Of a DNA stretch of 64,000 nt, positions 1-10,993 are shown piece by piece; position 1 is the first letter of the stretch; every line of letters starts with the position of its first letter. Where the stretch lies: contig CALZFC010000005.1 of the NCBI GenBank assembly GCA_945643635.1, positions 11,526,001-11,590,000 of the forward strand, in the 5' to 3' direction. A model generated the notes under the pieces. It saw nothing but the letters and a program-made list of their open reading frames with translations, was not told where the DNA came from and made no database searches. The stretch comes from Allodiplogaster sudhausi. Lineage: Eukaryota > Nematoda > Chromadorea > Rhabditida > Diplogasteridae. A program made the position numbers and the translations under genes.

Positions 1-29
1 AAAAATATTTTTTTTCTTAAAAATTTCAG

Positions 30-3000
30 CGTCGCTCGCCTCCTCTCCTTCCACGCTCTCGCGGCCCCACTTATGATCCGCCGCCAAGCTTTGCACGACG
101 GTCTCCGCCGCGGTGAATAAATTATTCTTTGAAATTTTTATTTTTCCGCCAAGGTAACAGCTTTAGTCGCAATATACAGGAAGCTAAGAAGAAAACACTT
201 ACAGTTATATAGTAAGATTAATAATACAATTTATTTCAGCCAATCAGATGAATGGCGTTCGATTCGTCGCTCTCCACCGCCACGCCGGCCCGCGCGGCCA
301 GAACGAGGTGGCGGAAGGAGGTCGATGAACAGCAGAGACGACCGACGACGGTCTCCGATCAGAGAGGTAGGGAGAGAGAGAGATAGAGAGAGAGCGTTTT
401 GAAGGAGGAGAGAGTCAGAGAGAGAGGGAGGGAATGGAGAGAAAGAGAGAATCGAGAGAGGGACTTAAAGGAGGAGAGAGTCAGAGAGAGAAAGAGAGAG
501 AGCCTTCAAGGAGAAGAGAGTCAGAGAGAGAGAGACTTGAAGGTGGGGAGAGTGTGAACGATTGGATGGAGGAGGTTGGAAGAAGGTAGGAAAGAGGAAA
601 CTGGGCGAGAGTTAAAGAAAGAGAACCAAAGGATACTGAATTCGAGAAAGATAAGAAAGAGAGAGCGAAAGACATACAATAAAGCTATTGGTAAAATGAG
701 TAATTTTTCCAGAGAAATGACGAAATATTTGATCAAGGAGATAGTAGTAATTAGTGAATAATAGGAGAATAAGTAGTGAATGCATGATAAGAGTGTATAT
801 TTCTAGCCAGCGAAACGTCGCTCGGGTTCTCGATGGGAGGACAAGGAGAGCAGCAAGCGAGAGAAGAAGGGAGCAAAGGGATTAGACGGCAAGGAGAAGG
901 AGACGAGCAGTGACAAGGAGCTGCTCAAGATGGAGCACAACACTTCAGAGGAGGTTGGCACAGTTTGAGGAATACGGTAGTTGGCTATCATTTAGCCACT
1001 AATTACTGTAAGCACTGTATTCAACAGCATGGGCCCGACCGACATGTGAAGCTTAATAAACCTTTAGGAAAACATGCTTTTAGAGATTTGCAATTCGATC
1101 GGGGGGGGGGAAGGATTATGTTTCCAAAATAAAATTCGGAACTTTTCTTTCGGCCCATGCTCTTGAATATAATGGTTACGGTAGATATGTCATTCAATTT
1201 ATGTTTCGCATTGAAGTGCAGGGTGGAAAGGAGACAGAAATAAGATCGAGAAGAAAACAATGGACGGCGCCGTTAAAATGGACAGAGAAACATTGATAAC
1301 AATGTTGTACTACATGATTTGGACAAAGTACCATTTGCTCGGAGACTAGAAACGAGTAATAATAATAATGGGTCGCAGAGGAATATATTTGTGATGAATT
1401 AAAGATGTAACGGCGATTTTATTCTCCACATATTTGAGCATGCATCATGACTGATCATGTGCCTTCTTTTCCAAAGCTTTTCTCTTAATTAAACGCCATA
1501 TCTCCATGATGAAAGTTCAAAATCATACTTTTAGATTCCACATTATTTAGGAAGCATTCTAATGTTTTCCAGTTAAATAGTATGCTTTAAGAGAACTTCA
1601 CTAGACGCTTCCCAACCTGTAGTACTTTCTGCTACGCGCGGAAGATACTTTTTAAGTGCACCTGCCTTGCTTGTACTCTTTACACTAAAACATTAGATTT
1701 GTCGAGTGTAGTGCATCTATAAGAATTACCATATTCTAATTTGATGCATCACTCTTGCCTAACTGAATTCGGCCTCACCACGTTCGTTGAATCTTGCAAG
1801 TCAAGCCCCCTTGCGCTGACTAGGTCCTCGAGGTACCATACTTAATGCTTTAACGAGATTAGACGAGCTAAAACTCAACCTTCTTGGCTTACATAAGCCC
1901 GAGATAGCATGAAACACTCAAGAGATTCGAATACAAATTATGGAAAAACTTAAATAGATTACGGTTGAGTTGCGAGCTCCTTTAATCGAAATTAGCAAGT
2001 TCTGAACAAGGTCGGTGCATGAAACCTCCCCCCCCCTGAAATGCTCAGAATCATGCTGATCCCTTCCCCGGGGAATTTTGTTTTGCCTGAAAAGGACTAT
2101 TTCCCCTAATTAATGTGATTCTTCCCCACAAAAAATAAATGTTTAAATAAATTTTTTTAATGAACCCCCCCCCCCGGCCTGGAGTCGTGCACCGTACCCT
2201 TTTTAAGTACTGAAGCGCTTCTAAAACAATGCTGCTACTTGTCAGTACATTGTAATGTGGTATTTACTCCAATCATCATTTTTTTCAAGGCCTCTTAGCG
2301 TATCATATTGATGCCTCAGAGACGATTTTTTTAATTCCAATATGATTATTAGCTTTATGTGCATGCAATAATGCTGACATCTTGATAATACATAGCACCA
2401 CATTTGTGATAAGCACATTAACACGCTCTTAATTTATGAAAATAAATTGGTGTTACTCGAATAAAGGAAATCTTTTAAACCTTAAGTTATATGAAAAAAG
2501 TGTAATGTATTATTTATAGAAATAACAAAGGAAATATCTTGAAGAAAAAGAGACGTAATAATTATATTGGATATTGCTGGAGACGAAGGAGAATCGACTG
2601 GTTCTACCGTAAAGATGAAGATGTGTGCGATGTTCGAACTTGCTGAACTTGCTATTAAATTTACATTCTTACCGGACCTGTCAACGATACTCTGGTGCTT
2701 TGGACGGAAACGACGATGCGGCTAGACCGACCGATTCAATTGTCTTTATCAATAAGATCAAATAATGATTATGTGCATGTCTAAAATGAAAATTTTCATA
2801 AGCAAGATAAGATGTTTTTAAGTAAGCAGATTAGAAGCAGCTATATATATAAACATCGTAATATGTTATATCATTTGCAACACGTTGTTGATGCTAACAA
2901 TGTTATTGAATCTATGAGTAAAAGTTGCATTATGCGGCAAAAAATTGACATTTACGAAATTTATTTGAGGAAAAATGACAAACAGGGGTGGGATTGATTA

Positions 3001-6000
3001 TATGCTACAACGAATGGGATACTAATCAAATTTTGGTTTCCCAAATCAATCACAATTTCACAATTCTTTTGAAAACATCTTTTGTTCAATATTTTATACG
3101 GATATTTCGGTTGTAAGGGAGTTTGAAATTTTCATGTAGCCATCAGTCTTACCCCTGATTGTCGGTACTAGATGTAAGAAATATTTTGTATAGCAGAGAA
3201 ATAAATAGTTGTCCACTTCAAAATTTAGAACTAACGCGTCTATTTCAATTCTCTAACTCTAAAAAAAAGACGAGTGAAGTGAACATTAATTGAAGCAATG
3301 CCACTCTCCTGGTTAAGATGTGTCAACATGTTCTCAACGTTGAAATCGTTGATCTTTTTGATCGACATAAATTTTCATACGAGAAATAGTGTGTCGTAAA
3401 AAAAAATAACTAAAGAATATTGGTCCTATTATTTAAGAAAAAAATATACAGTATAAAAACGCTTATGAATATACCGAATATTTTAAATCATTAGACTTCG
3501 AGAAAATGGAAAAGCCAATGAATTATAGTCAAACAAGTTTGTGTTGCAGAAGGCGGCTTCAACGTCGCCGGCAACAGAAGAGCAGACGGAAGAGAAGAAG
3601 CCAGAGAAGATTGATGCTCGTATAGAGGTTGACGTCTCGGAGCAGGAGAAGAACGGGGTGGAACATAGCAGCGGAATGGTGGCTGTCATTGATGATGATG
3701 TCTTGGAGGAGTTGGAAGAGGGTGGGGGCAGCACAACAGCTGCTGCTGAGGAAACAACAACAAATGGCAACACCAATAAGAATATCGTGCAGAGTGGCGG
3801 GGCTGAAAAGATAAAGCCAGCTGCTGAAGTCAAAATCCTTTCGAACGCCACCTTTGAAGAGGTGCACCGTCCAGGGGTTAAGCCATACGGAAGCAGCGGC
3901 GGAGGACCGCCAGTGTGGACAGTTAAACAGGAACGTAGGCAGGAAGCGAGCTGGGTCGAACAGTGGAAGGCCAAGGTGATGATGACCAAGACGAGCGTCC
4001 ACGGATTTGGGTTAGGGAACACTTTTATACTTACTTCGTTTACATCATAAGAAATTACATTAAATAGTAAAGTAAAGAGGTTGTGTCCTCTATATAATAC
4101 GATCATTTCTGGCTAAAATCGGATCATAGGTGGCTAAAATTTGGCTAGGAACAACATTTTGCACCTCATCATTATGAAAAATTTGTAAAAAAAGAAACAG
4201 AAGTAAATGTTGTCGTTTTAAGAAGTTAGTAAGAATCGTAGTGATCTAAATACTAAGGCAGGCTATAGATTTCGGCCAACTCTTCGAGAGCATGCTCTAA
4301 CTCATATTTTTGATGTTGTCTGTGGCAAAAAATGGGGTTCTAGCTAACAGTTAAATCATATGGTGTTCACGAATTTCCCTACTGGATTTTTCGGACAAGA
4401 TTCTGCTTATGGTACAAAAACGGCGTGATCTATCTACCTTCGTGTGATAAGATATGTTTATCGAACAGGCCAAATAAGTGGGATGAACATACCATATTTC
4501 TACTTGCAATTAGCTTTTCTTTCGTCACATGCAAAATGTTAGGTTAATTTATCTATTACCTTCAAAAAAAATTGAGAAGATAACTCGAACACCAAAAAGA
4601 CAATTAGAATTCTTCCAGTTTCAAGCTGATTGCCACGACTTATATGATTGTTGGTAAGAGATGACCTAGAGTCGGTAAAAGAGCTATATAATCGATGAAC
4701 ACTTGCTCGCAGTGGTCCGAGTGCTGCGCCTCCTCCGCCTGTGCCGCCTGTTGAACGGCCGCCGCTTCTAGCGCCTCCCCGTGCTCGCGCACCCGCTCCA
4801 CTTCCGCCAGACTACGATGGCTACCCGATCGAATATGACTATCCGCCAGCCGCCCGTTCTCGTCCGCTGACGCCACCACCCACCAGTGCCCGCTATCCGC
4901 CTTCCGCTGTGCCTGCTCCGCCGCATTGGGAGCATGAGAGGTTAGATTGACGAAATAGGAAAGATGATGACGAAATGGGACAGACAATGACGGAATAACG
5001 TTTCGATAACGAAGTAGCAGGTAAATACAGCAATACACAATTATAAACACGCGAATGCTGAGATTTACATTCATACCTACTTACTATCGATATTGATAGA
5101 TATCATAGATATTAAACAATACTAATTTCTTATGGTCACACAAGTTTGATAATGGCGAGAGTCTCTTCTCTGCAGGGGTTACCCGGTAGCTGCTCGCCGC
5201 TCTCCACCTTCTCCTGCTCTACACTACCCCCCACATCGTGCAGATGAGAGGGGTGAAGTGGACTATGGCGCACCGCCAACTTCAGTCCCCTCAGTTCCGC
5301 CGGCCCCACGAGAGCCGATCCCCCCGCCACCAGAGGTCGCCATCTCGGCATCGTCGTTTCCTTCCGTCCGTCCAGAGGACGAGCTTGACCCGGCCAACTT
5401 TGTTGAGTCGCTCAGTGACAACGAAGAGAGTGCGTTGTTTGTTGATGATATTTGAATTAAGCCAAAGATGAACTTTTGAGTTATAGTATAACAAGCTAGG
5501 GACTAGAACAGTTTGTATCGAATTCTTTAGATCAAGGTGGAATGGACTTATGCGTTTTTAGAATATTAACTTGCGAGCTCTTTCCACAGGAGAATCTTTG
5601 TTCAATCATTTAGGATAGTTCGCTTAAGTCAGAATTACTTGAAAACGGGGGCATTTCTAATTGTTTTCGTATTGCAGGCGACGATTGGAAGGCATTGGAG
5701 AATCTCGTTGCGAAGTCTAGTGAGTGGCTGAGTTTTTGCTTGTTTCTCCTTGATACGGTTTTTTTTCTTCTAAGAAGCGTTGCTAACAGCACTTAGTGTA
5801 GCCGAGCGTTTCTACTGCATGAGATGGGAGGAATAAGTTTTATCAGTCAATTTTTTGATGCCTAAAAGCAGTATAGTGATGAGGCGAAGCATCTTTTATG
5901 GAAGATGAAAAGATGGTCATTTAAATAAGCTTAATCGCTCGCAAGCACCTAAGAGCATTAAAATGAAGCAATTGTATTCGTAGAGATGGGAAAGCAGCCG

Positions 6001-8148
6001 CTGGTCGCGCGCCCGCCTCCAGTGCCGGAAGTAGCGAGGAGTGCCGCAGTCGAACCTACTTCCGGATTCTTCTCGGCTACCGTACTCCCTTCCACCAACT
6101 CGAGATTTCCAGATAGGAAGAAACAGAATGAACAGTAAGGAATTTAAGATACCGTTGAGAGATTAAGATACAACTTAAGATACGAGAACGTCAATCAACG
6201 ATAACAGTTAAGCTAGCCAGAATAAGGTAGAAAAGATCACAAGTTTATTTTTAACAGGGATAGGGTTTTGTTATTACAAAAAAGTCCTCAATTTTTAAAT
6301 TATGGACACTAGTAAAGATGTGCTGTCTAACAGGAAGATCTCATTTTCCAGAATATCTCAAAATCATCAAAGTTTGAACTTTAAGCTTATCGGGATTACT
6401 TCAATTTATCGATTTCTGTAAACAGGGCCTGTTTGGTTTAGTTGCTAGGGAATTGGGTGATATATTATTCCCATGTATATATTATTTTAGTATAAATTTT
6501 CTAGCATAAATTCAACTACAACTTTATTTATTTACTCTCAAGTTTTATTTTATTTTATTTTAACTTTTTGAAGAGGAGAGATCGTGCCTCCTGCACGCAA
6601 GGCGCCCCTGATCGAGACTGCGCCTCCTGCCCCTGCGCCACGTCATCCGCCGCCACAGGCTTATCCGCCAGCTTCTGCTGCTGCAGCAGAGAGGTTTATC
6701 AGTGATTCTAAGTTTTGCAAAAAATATGATTTTAAGTGTTTAATTTTTTTACCTTCAAAAATTGGTCCTTTTTTTCAAAAAGAAAGTGAAGGTTTTATCC
6801 ATTATAATTTTGAGATGACCAAAAAAAGACGCTTGGTTTGGTTTTACGCCCTGAAAATGCCTTAAAGTTGAGAAATGCTTCATCGATAAAAGGAATTATT
6901 AATGAAAAAAGAAGTTCTTTACACAATGGAAGTAGTTGGAATAAGTATTCCTTCTTTTCTTCCTTCAGATATCCTCCACCGCACGATAAATACGAGCGAC
7001 GGAGAAGCGGCCCCCCGCAGGTGTTTATTTGAGTTTGTTCTTATGATTAAGAAAATATTTATTAATTTTAGCACTCCTTTTCACTAATTTAGTTTGAAAA
7101 AAGTTTATCCTGTGAACTTGTAGTTTTAATAGAGTGATATTTTTTTTATCTCTTAGGAATGCTAATTTTACTTTATTGTGATTTTGTAAAAAAAATTGTA
7201 ATAAAAATAATATTAATTTTGTGTTTTTTACCTTTGAGGAGTCGTTTCCTTCTGTTCAGGTTGACGAGAAGTCATTTTCTTGTGTTTAGGTTGACGAATA
7301 CGGACGTCCACTGAGACCCGCCGTGCCTGAAGGCTTTGCCAGGCCAGTGCCCACGCCAGTGCCTCCACCTGTACATGCTCGTCCAAGCTACCACGACCCG
7401 TACTACCGCGCGCCGGCTCCAGCCCCCCAGCCGAGGGGTGCGGCAGACCCCTATGAGAGGGAGAGAGCAGGAGGACATCCTGGCTATGCACGCACCGATC
7501 CACGATACTACGACGATCCGAGAGGGTTAGCCTTTTTAGACTGCGACGAAACAGGGAATAGATATTACTGTAGATTTCTTGTAAGGAAAGAAAGGATAGG
7601 GTAAGGCGATTTGGGCAAGATATGGAGACGAAAAAACAGAATTTTACGTCAACATCTGGGAGACTTACGCCTCCGGGAAGGCCTGAAATCAGGGTGTATA
7701 TAAAAAAAAGTGGCAAGTATTTCGTACGACGAATTATTGATTAGTGCAGTTGGATTCAAAGTGGCGCATTGTAGGCGAAAGTGAAATGTTGCTACAGCCT
7801 TTTTTTTGAGACTTTTGCCTCGTTTTAATACCTTTGATTTTATTTAAAAGTTTAATTGGGTATGGCATGAGCGCAAGTCAAAGGAAGAAAATATTTCTTG
7901 TTAGATTCAAAATCAGATTATATGTCTTCTGATTCAGCCCACCAGCTCCCACCTCGTCTGCCTACGACAGCTACGGTAGACCTCGAGAATACCGTACTCC
8001 TCCTTCTCCACCACACCATTCCCCGTACGACGATCCATATCACGGCCGAGGCGTACCGTATGACCAGATGGTCACCAGACCACGGCCAAGCGATGCGCCA
8101 TACAACGGCCCGAGGGCAGGATGGGCTGACCCTTATATTAGGAGATAG
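30..8148 (+). CDS. Unrecognised Pro/Tyr/Arg-rich protein, 5' end outside window
   Basis: I do not recognise this family. Twelve exons join in one continuous frame: 30-112, 240-366, 807-953, 3550-4010, 4713-4940, 5176-5429, 5678-5719, 5984-6134, 6574-6693, 6969-7020, 7290-7525 and 7938-8148 (TAG). They total 2112 nt, so 703 codons plus stop, with every phase matching. The first exon opens with an acceptor, so the start lies upstream of the window. The N-terminal part is RS-like (RRSPP, RRRSPIRE) and then Lys/Glu-rich. Exon 4 is acidic and Thr/Ala-rich and ends in a Trp-containing stretch (ASWVEQWKAK). The rest is low-complexity Pro/Tyr/Ala/Arg, interrupted by one acidic block (DELDPANFVESLSDNEE, exons 6-7). 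No signal peptide or membrane segment is visible. Such composition suits an RNA-associated or scaffold protein, but that is inference. If intron 6 is retained, a stop at 5453-5455 gives a shorter form ending LFVDDI. Confidence 0.72.
954..3549 (+). other. Long intron 3 of the Pro/Tyr/Arg-rich gene
   Basis: This 2.6-kb interval separates two phase-0 exons. I found no exon that fits. It holds poly-G/poly-C runs of about 10-13 bases near 1100, 2030 and 2165 and otherwise A+T-rich, unremarkable sequence. Confidence 0.5.
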
Positions 8149-9105
8149 AAGAGGGTCAAGAGATCTCTAACTGAACATTTCATGATTTCATTGGACTAAT
8201 TTGGCTTTGCTTGGCAACAATAATCCTTTGTAACTCAATGAATATCTCCTCTTTTCCCTTTTTACTCTTTTTAAATCTCAGATTCTTGTTTTTCTCGTGT
8301 TTGCTGTATGCTTTTCATAAGAATTATTCGCAACAGTGATTCCTTGTTGTCTCAATGATTATATTTTTCTTTTTTTCTTCTGATTAATTGTCCTTTTTAG
8401 ATGTTGAATTGCTCTTCAAAAGTACTTCTTGCATCTAGATCGAAAAATATAAGTTTTTTTTTCCAATAGTTCTCTATGTGCAGTTGAGGAGCTGAGTGAG
8501 AGAGACCCTGACAAGAAGGCATGTAATCTTTTGATCTATGTTTATGTGTGGTGTTTTTTGGTCTTAGAACAAGGAAAAAAATTGTGAGTTGTTTTTTACC
8601 CAATCCCTCCCATGTTCAAAACTATTTATTGTTCATATGATAATCCAAACTGTAATAAGAAGCGGTAGCCTCTTTCAACGTTTTGCTAGTTCGGCTACCG
8701 ACAACTGTACTGCCTGCTAAAGTCGCTGGCATTGTACTCTTCTTCTTATTCTTCTTATTTTATGGCCCCCATCGTAGGAGATTAATGTGCACGATGTTAT
8801 TCCTAATTAAGATTAATTAATCTTCGAGAATAAAGCTGAATTTCCACATGTTTTGAACTTTTATTTTTTATCGCGTCTATAATGTCGTGACTTTGGATAT
8901 TTGGAAGCCGGTTCGAAGGATGTTGAAGAGACTAATATGGCAGAGAGGATTGGGCTACGGTGGTTTTAAGTTGTGAGATGGTTAACATAATGCTAGGCGT
9001 GATAAAAAAATGCTTTTTGGTTTTTATGGAAGAAAAAAAGTTCTTTGATGTGTCGGAAAGTTAAAAAAAGGAAAAAAAAAGATGCTTGATTACTAGTGTC
9101 TTACT

Positions 9106-9154
9106 AGGGAAGCCTCTTACTTAGGTTGGCTGGGTTATGGAAAGAGGCTTCCCT
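9106..9154 (+). other. Perfect 13-bp stem hairpin before MICOS10
   Basis: AGGGAAGCCTCTT (9106-9118) pairs with AAGAGGCTTCCCT (9142-9154) around a 23-nt loop, 45 nt before the MICOS10 ATG and upstream of its acceptor. It could be an intercistronic RNA structure or a small transposon footprint. Confidence 0.6.
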
Positions 9155-9183
9155 TGTTAAACATTATGTGTTATTAAAATGAC

Positions 9184-9193
9184 TTTTTAATAG
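9184..9193 (+). promoter_or_regulatory. Probable trans-splice acceptor of MICOS10
   Basis: A T-rich stretch ending in TAG lies 5 nt before the MICOS10 ATG, with no coding exon in front of it. This is the arrangement of spliced-leader acceptors in nematodes. Which leader (SL1 or SL2) is used cannot be read from the sequence. Confidence 0.55.
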
Positions 9194-9198
9194 GCAAG

Positions 9199-9940
9199 AT
9201 GGCTCCCGCGGTTGCTGCTGCTTCTTCTGGCAGATCGGAGGACGAGCTTGGCGCCAAGGTTGACCGCTGCTTTGCCGACTCTCTCCTCAAGATCAGCGGA
9301 GGAGTCGCAGTCGGCATCGTGGCGTCTGTCGCGTTCTTCAAGGTGGGGGAGAGAGAGAAGCTAGAGAAAGAGAGAGAGAAGAGAGAGAGAGAAAGAATGA
9401 AAGATAAAAGCAAGAGGAAGAGAGAGAGAGAGAGAAGAGGAGTTAGAGAAAGAAGAGAAGCTAGACAAAGAGGAAAGCTTGAGGAAAAGAGAGAGGGAGA
9501 GAGAAGAGAAACTAAACAAAGAGAGTGAAGAGGAGCTAGAGAAGGAGAGTAGAAGAGTAGTTAGAGAAAACGGAGAGAGGGAAGAGGAGTTAGAGAAATA
9601 AGAGCCGCTAGGGAGAGAATAGGAAAGAAAAAAAAGGTAGAGGAAGGAAAATTTGCTTCTTCTTCTCAGGGACGCACCTTCCCGATCTGGCTAGGAAGCG
9701 GCATTGGCATTGGAGCGGGCTGGAGCAACTGCAGGTAAGACGGGCAAAGGAAGTATGAGAGAGAGAGGGAAAGAAAGAGATAGTGAAAGAAAGAGACAGT
9801 TACCGACATTCTCTTTATATGTATCATTGTCTTTCCCTGATTATGATTTTTACTTTTGTCACTAGTTTGTCGCTCTCTCACTCCCGGTCTTCCCCTTCTC
9901 TCTGTTTCTTTCCATTCGTCTTTTTTATCTCTCTCCCACC

Positions 9941-9980
<40 letters not shown>

Positions 9981-10386
9981 CTTTAAACTCCGGACTATCG
10001 ATTGATAATTGTGATAATTTCAGACATGACCTGAACCAGCCATACCTGGTGCACGGCAAGAAGGTGCCCGCTGGCGCGGACGCTCAGGTCAGGATGTTCC
10101 TGAATTTGAAGACTTTAATAGTTCATCACCGATGGGGGAAGTAGTGGGAGAAAAGAGAAAGAGGGAGCGAGAGAGAGAGAGAGAGAAAGAAAGAAAGAGG
10201 GAGCGAGAGAGAGAGAGAGAGCAAAGGAAGAGGGGAGCAGAAAACTTCTTTTGTGGATTCTGTTCTAGAAGAAGTTCTTGTCGTTTTCTTAGTATTTAAA
10301 AATGTTTTTGAAAATCCATTTTACCTCTTGAGTTACAAGCCATTTTACAGGGTCGGCCGCTGTATAACATCATCGTGAAACAGTGA
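9199..10386 (+). CDS. MICOS10: MICOS complex subunit MIC10
   Basis: MIC10 is a small hairpin protein of the inner mitochondrial membrane that oligomerises to bend cristae junctions in the MICOS complex. Four exons (9199-9342, 9670-9734, 10024-10087, 10351-10386) encode 102 residues. Conserved features are the DELGAKVDRCFADSLLKI block at residues 14-31, a first glycine-containing membrane segment (GGVAVGIVASVAFF), a second with the diagnostic glycine-spaced motif GSGIGIGAG, and the conserved SNCRHDLNQPYLVHGKKV tail. The human protein is about 78 residues; this one has an N-terminal Ala/Ser extension and a C-terminal extension of about 20 residues (exon 4 ends IIVKQ). All three introns carry GA or CT microsatellites. 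It lies 607 nt upstream of GTF3C3 on the same strand. Identification is secure; the last exon is the least certain part. Confidence 0.93.
9343..9650 (+). repeat. (GA)n-rich MICOS10 intron 1
   Basis: The intron is nearly all purine (GA, GAA, GGA units). A 109-residue Arg/Glu frame across it is an artefact of reading exon 1 into the repeat. Confidence 0.9.
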
Positions 10387-10993
10387 TGACGAAGACCTTC
10401 GCTAGTGGTGATCCTAGTCCTCGTCGTAGTTCATTCTGCATTGCCTTGCTCTAGAAGTATTCCTCCTCTTCATATTTCATATATCGATTGACTAATGTCT
10501 TCACAGTATGATTTAGTGAATGACTATAAAGAAGATACTGGTTTGTATTCTTTCAATGAGCTTGTTTAAATTAAACGAGTAATGAAGAAGGCTAGAGAAT
10601 GGTGATAACAGATGATAAATGTCTACAGAGAAATATTACATACACAAGAAGAGGTGCTACTGATTATCCTGGTGATACTTGATGTTATAATTAAATTATG
10701 AAAAAACTGCGGCGAATAAACAGCACTCGGCGGACGGAAAGTATTGATGAATCGTTGTTATGATTCTGACCCAACTACTACCCCAATGAAATATATTTTT
10801 GAAAGTACGGTAGGTTTGAATTAGATTTTGGCAGCTATGCAAGGCGCTTGCTTCAAATGTTTCACCCTCCTTTATCGTGTTGTTTTGCATAGCGTGCAAA
10901 TGATTGTAGCTTTTGATAAGTTTATTATCGGCCAGAATAGTATCGCCAAGGAACAACAAACTCCATGTATGATTTCCATTCTTCTATTGCTAG
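10387..10993 (+). other. MICOS10-GTF3C3 intercistronic region
   Basis: 607 nt of A+T-rich sequence without a convincing exon, ending in an acceptor (TTGCTAG) that abuts the GTF3C3 ATG. The spacing and the acceptor fit an operon-internal junction. Confidence 0.5.
10983..10993 (+). promoter_or_regulatory. Probable trans-splice acceptor of GTF3C3
   Basis: A pyrimidine-rich acceptor ending TAG immediately abuts the ATG at 10994. No upstream exon reads into it, so a spliced leader is the natural donor. Confidence 0.5.

Larger units (their letters stand above)
8149..9198 (+). other. Intergenic region before MICOS10
   Basis: About 1 kb of A+T-rich sequence with no convincing exon. An AATAAA lies near 8830. 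A perfect 13-bp hairpin (9106-9118 with 9142-9154) and a splice acceptor at 9193 precede the MICOS10 start. Confidence 0.55.
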
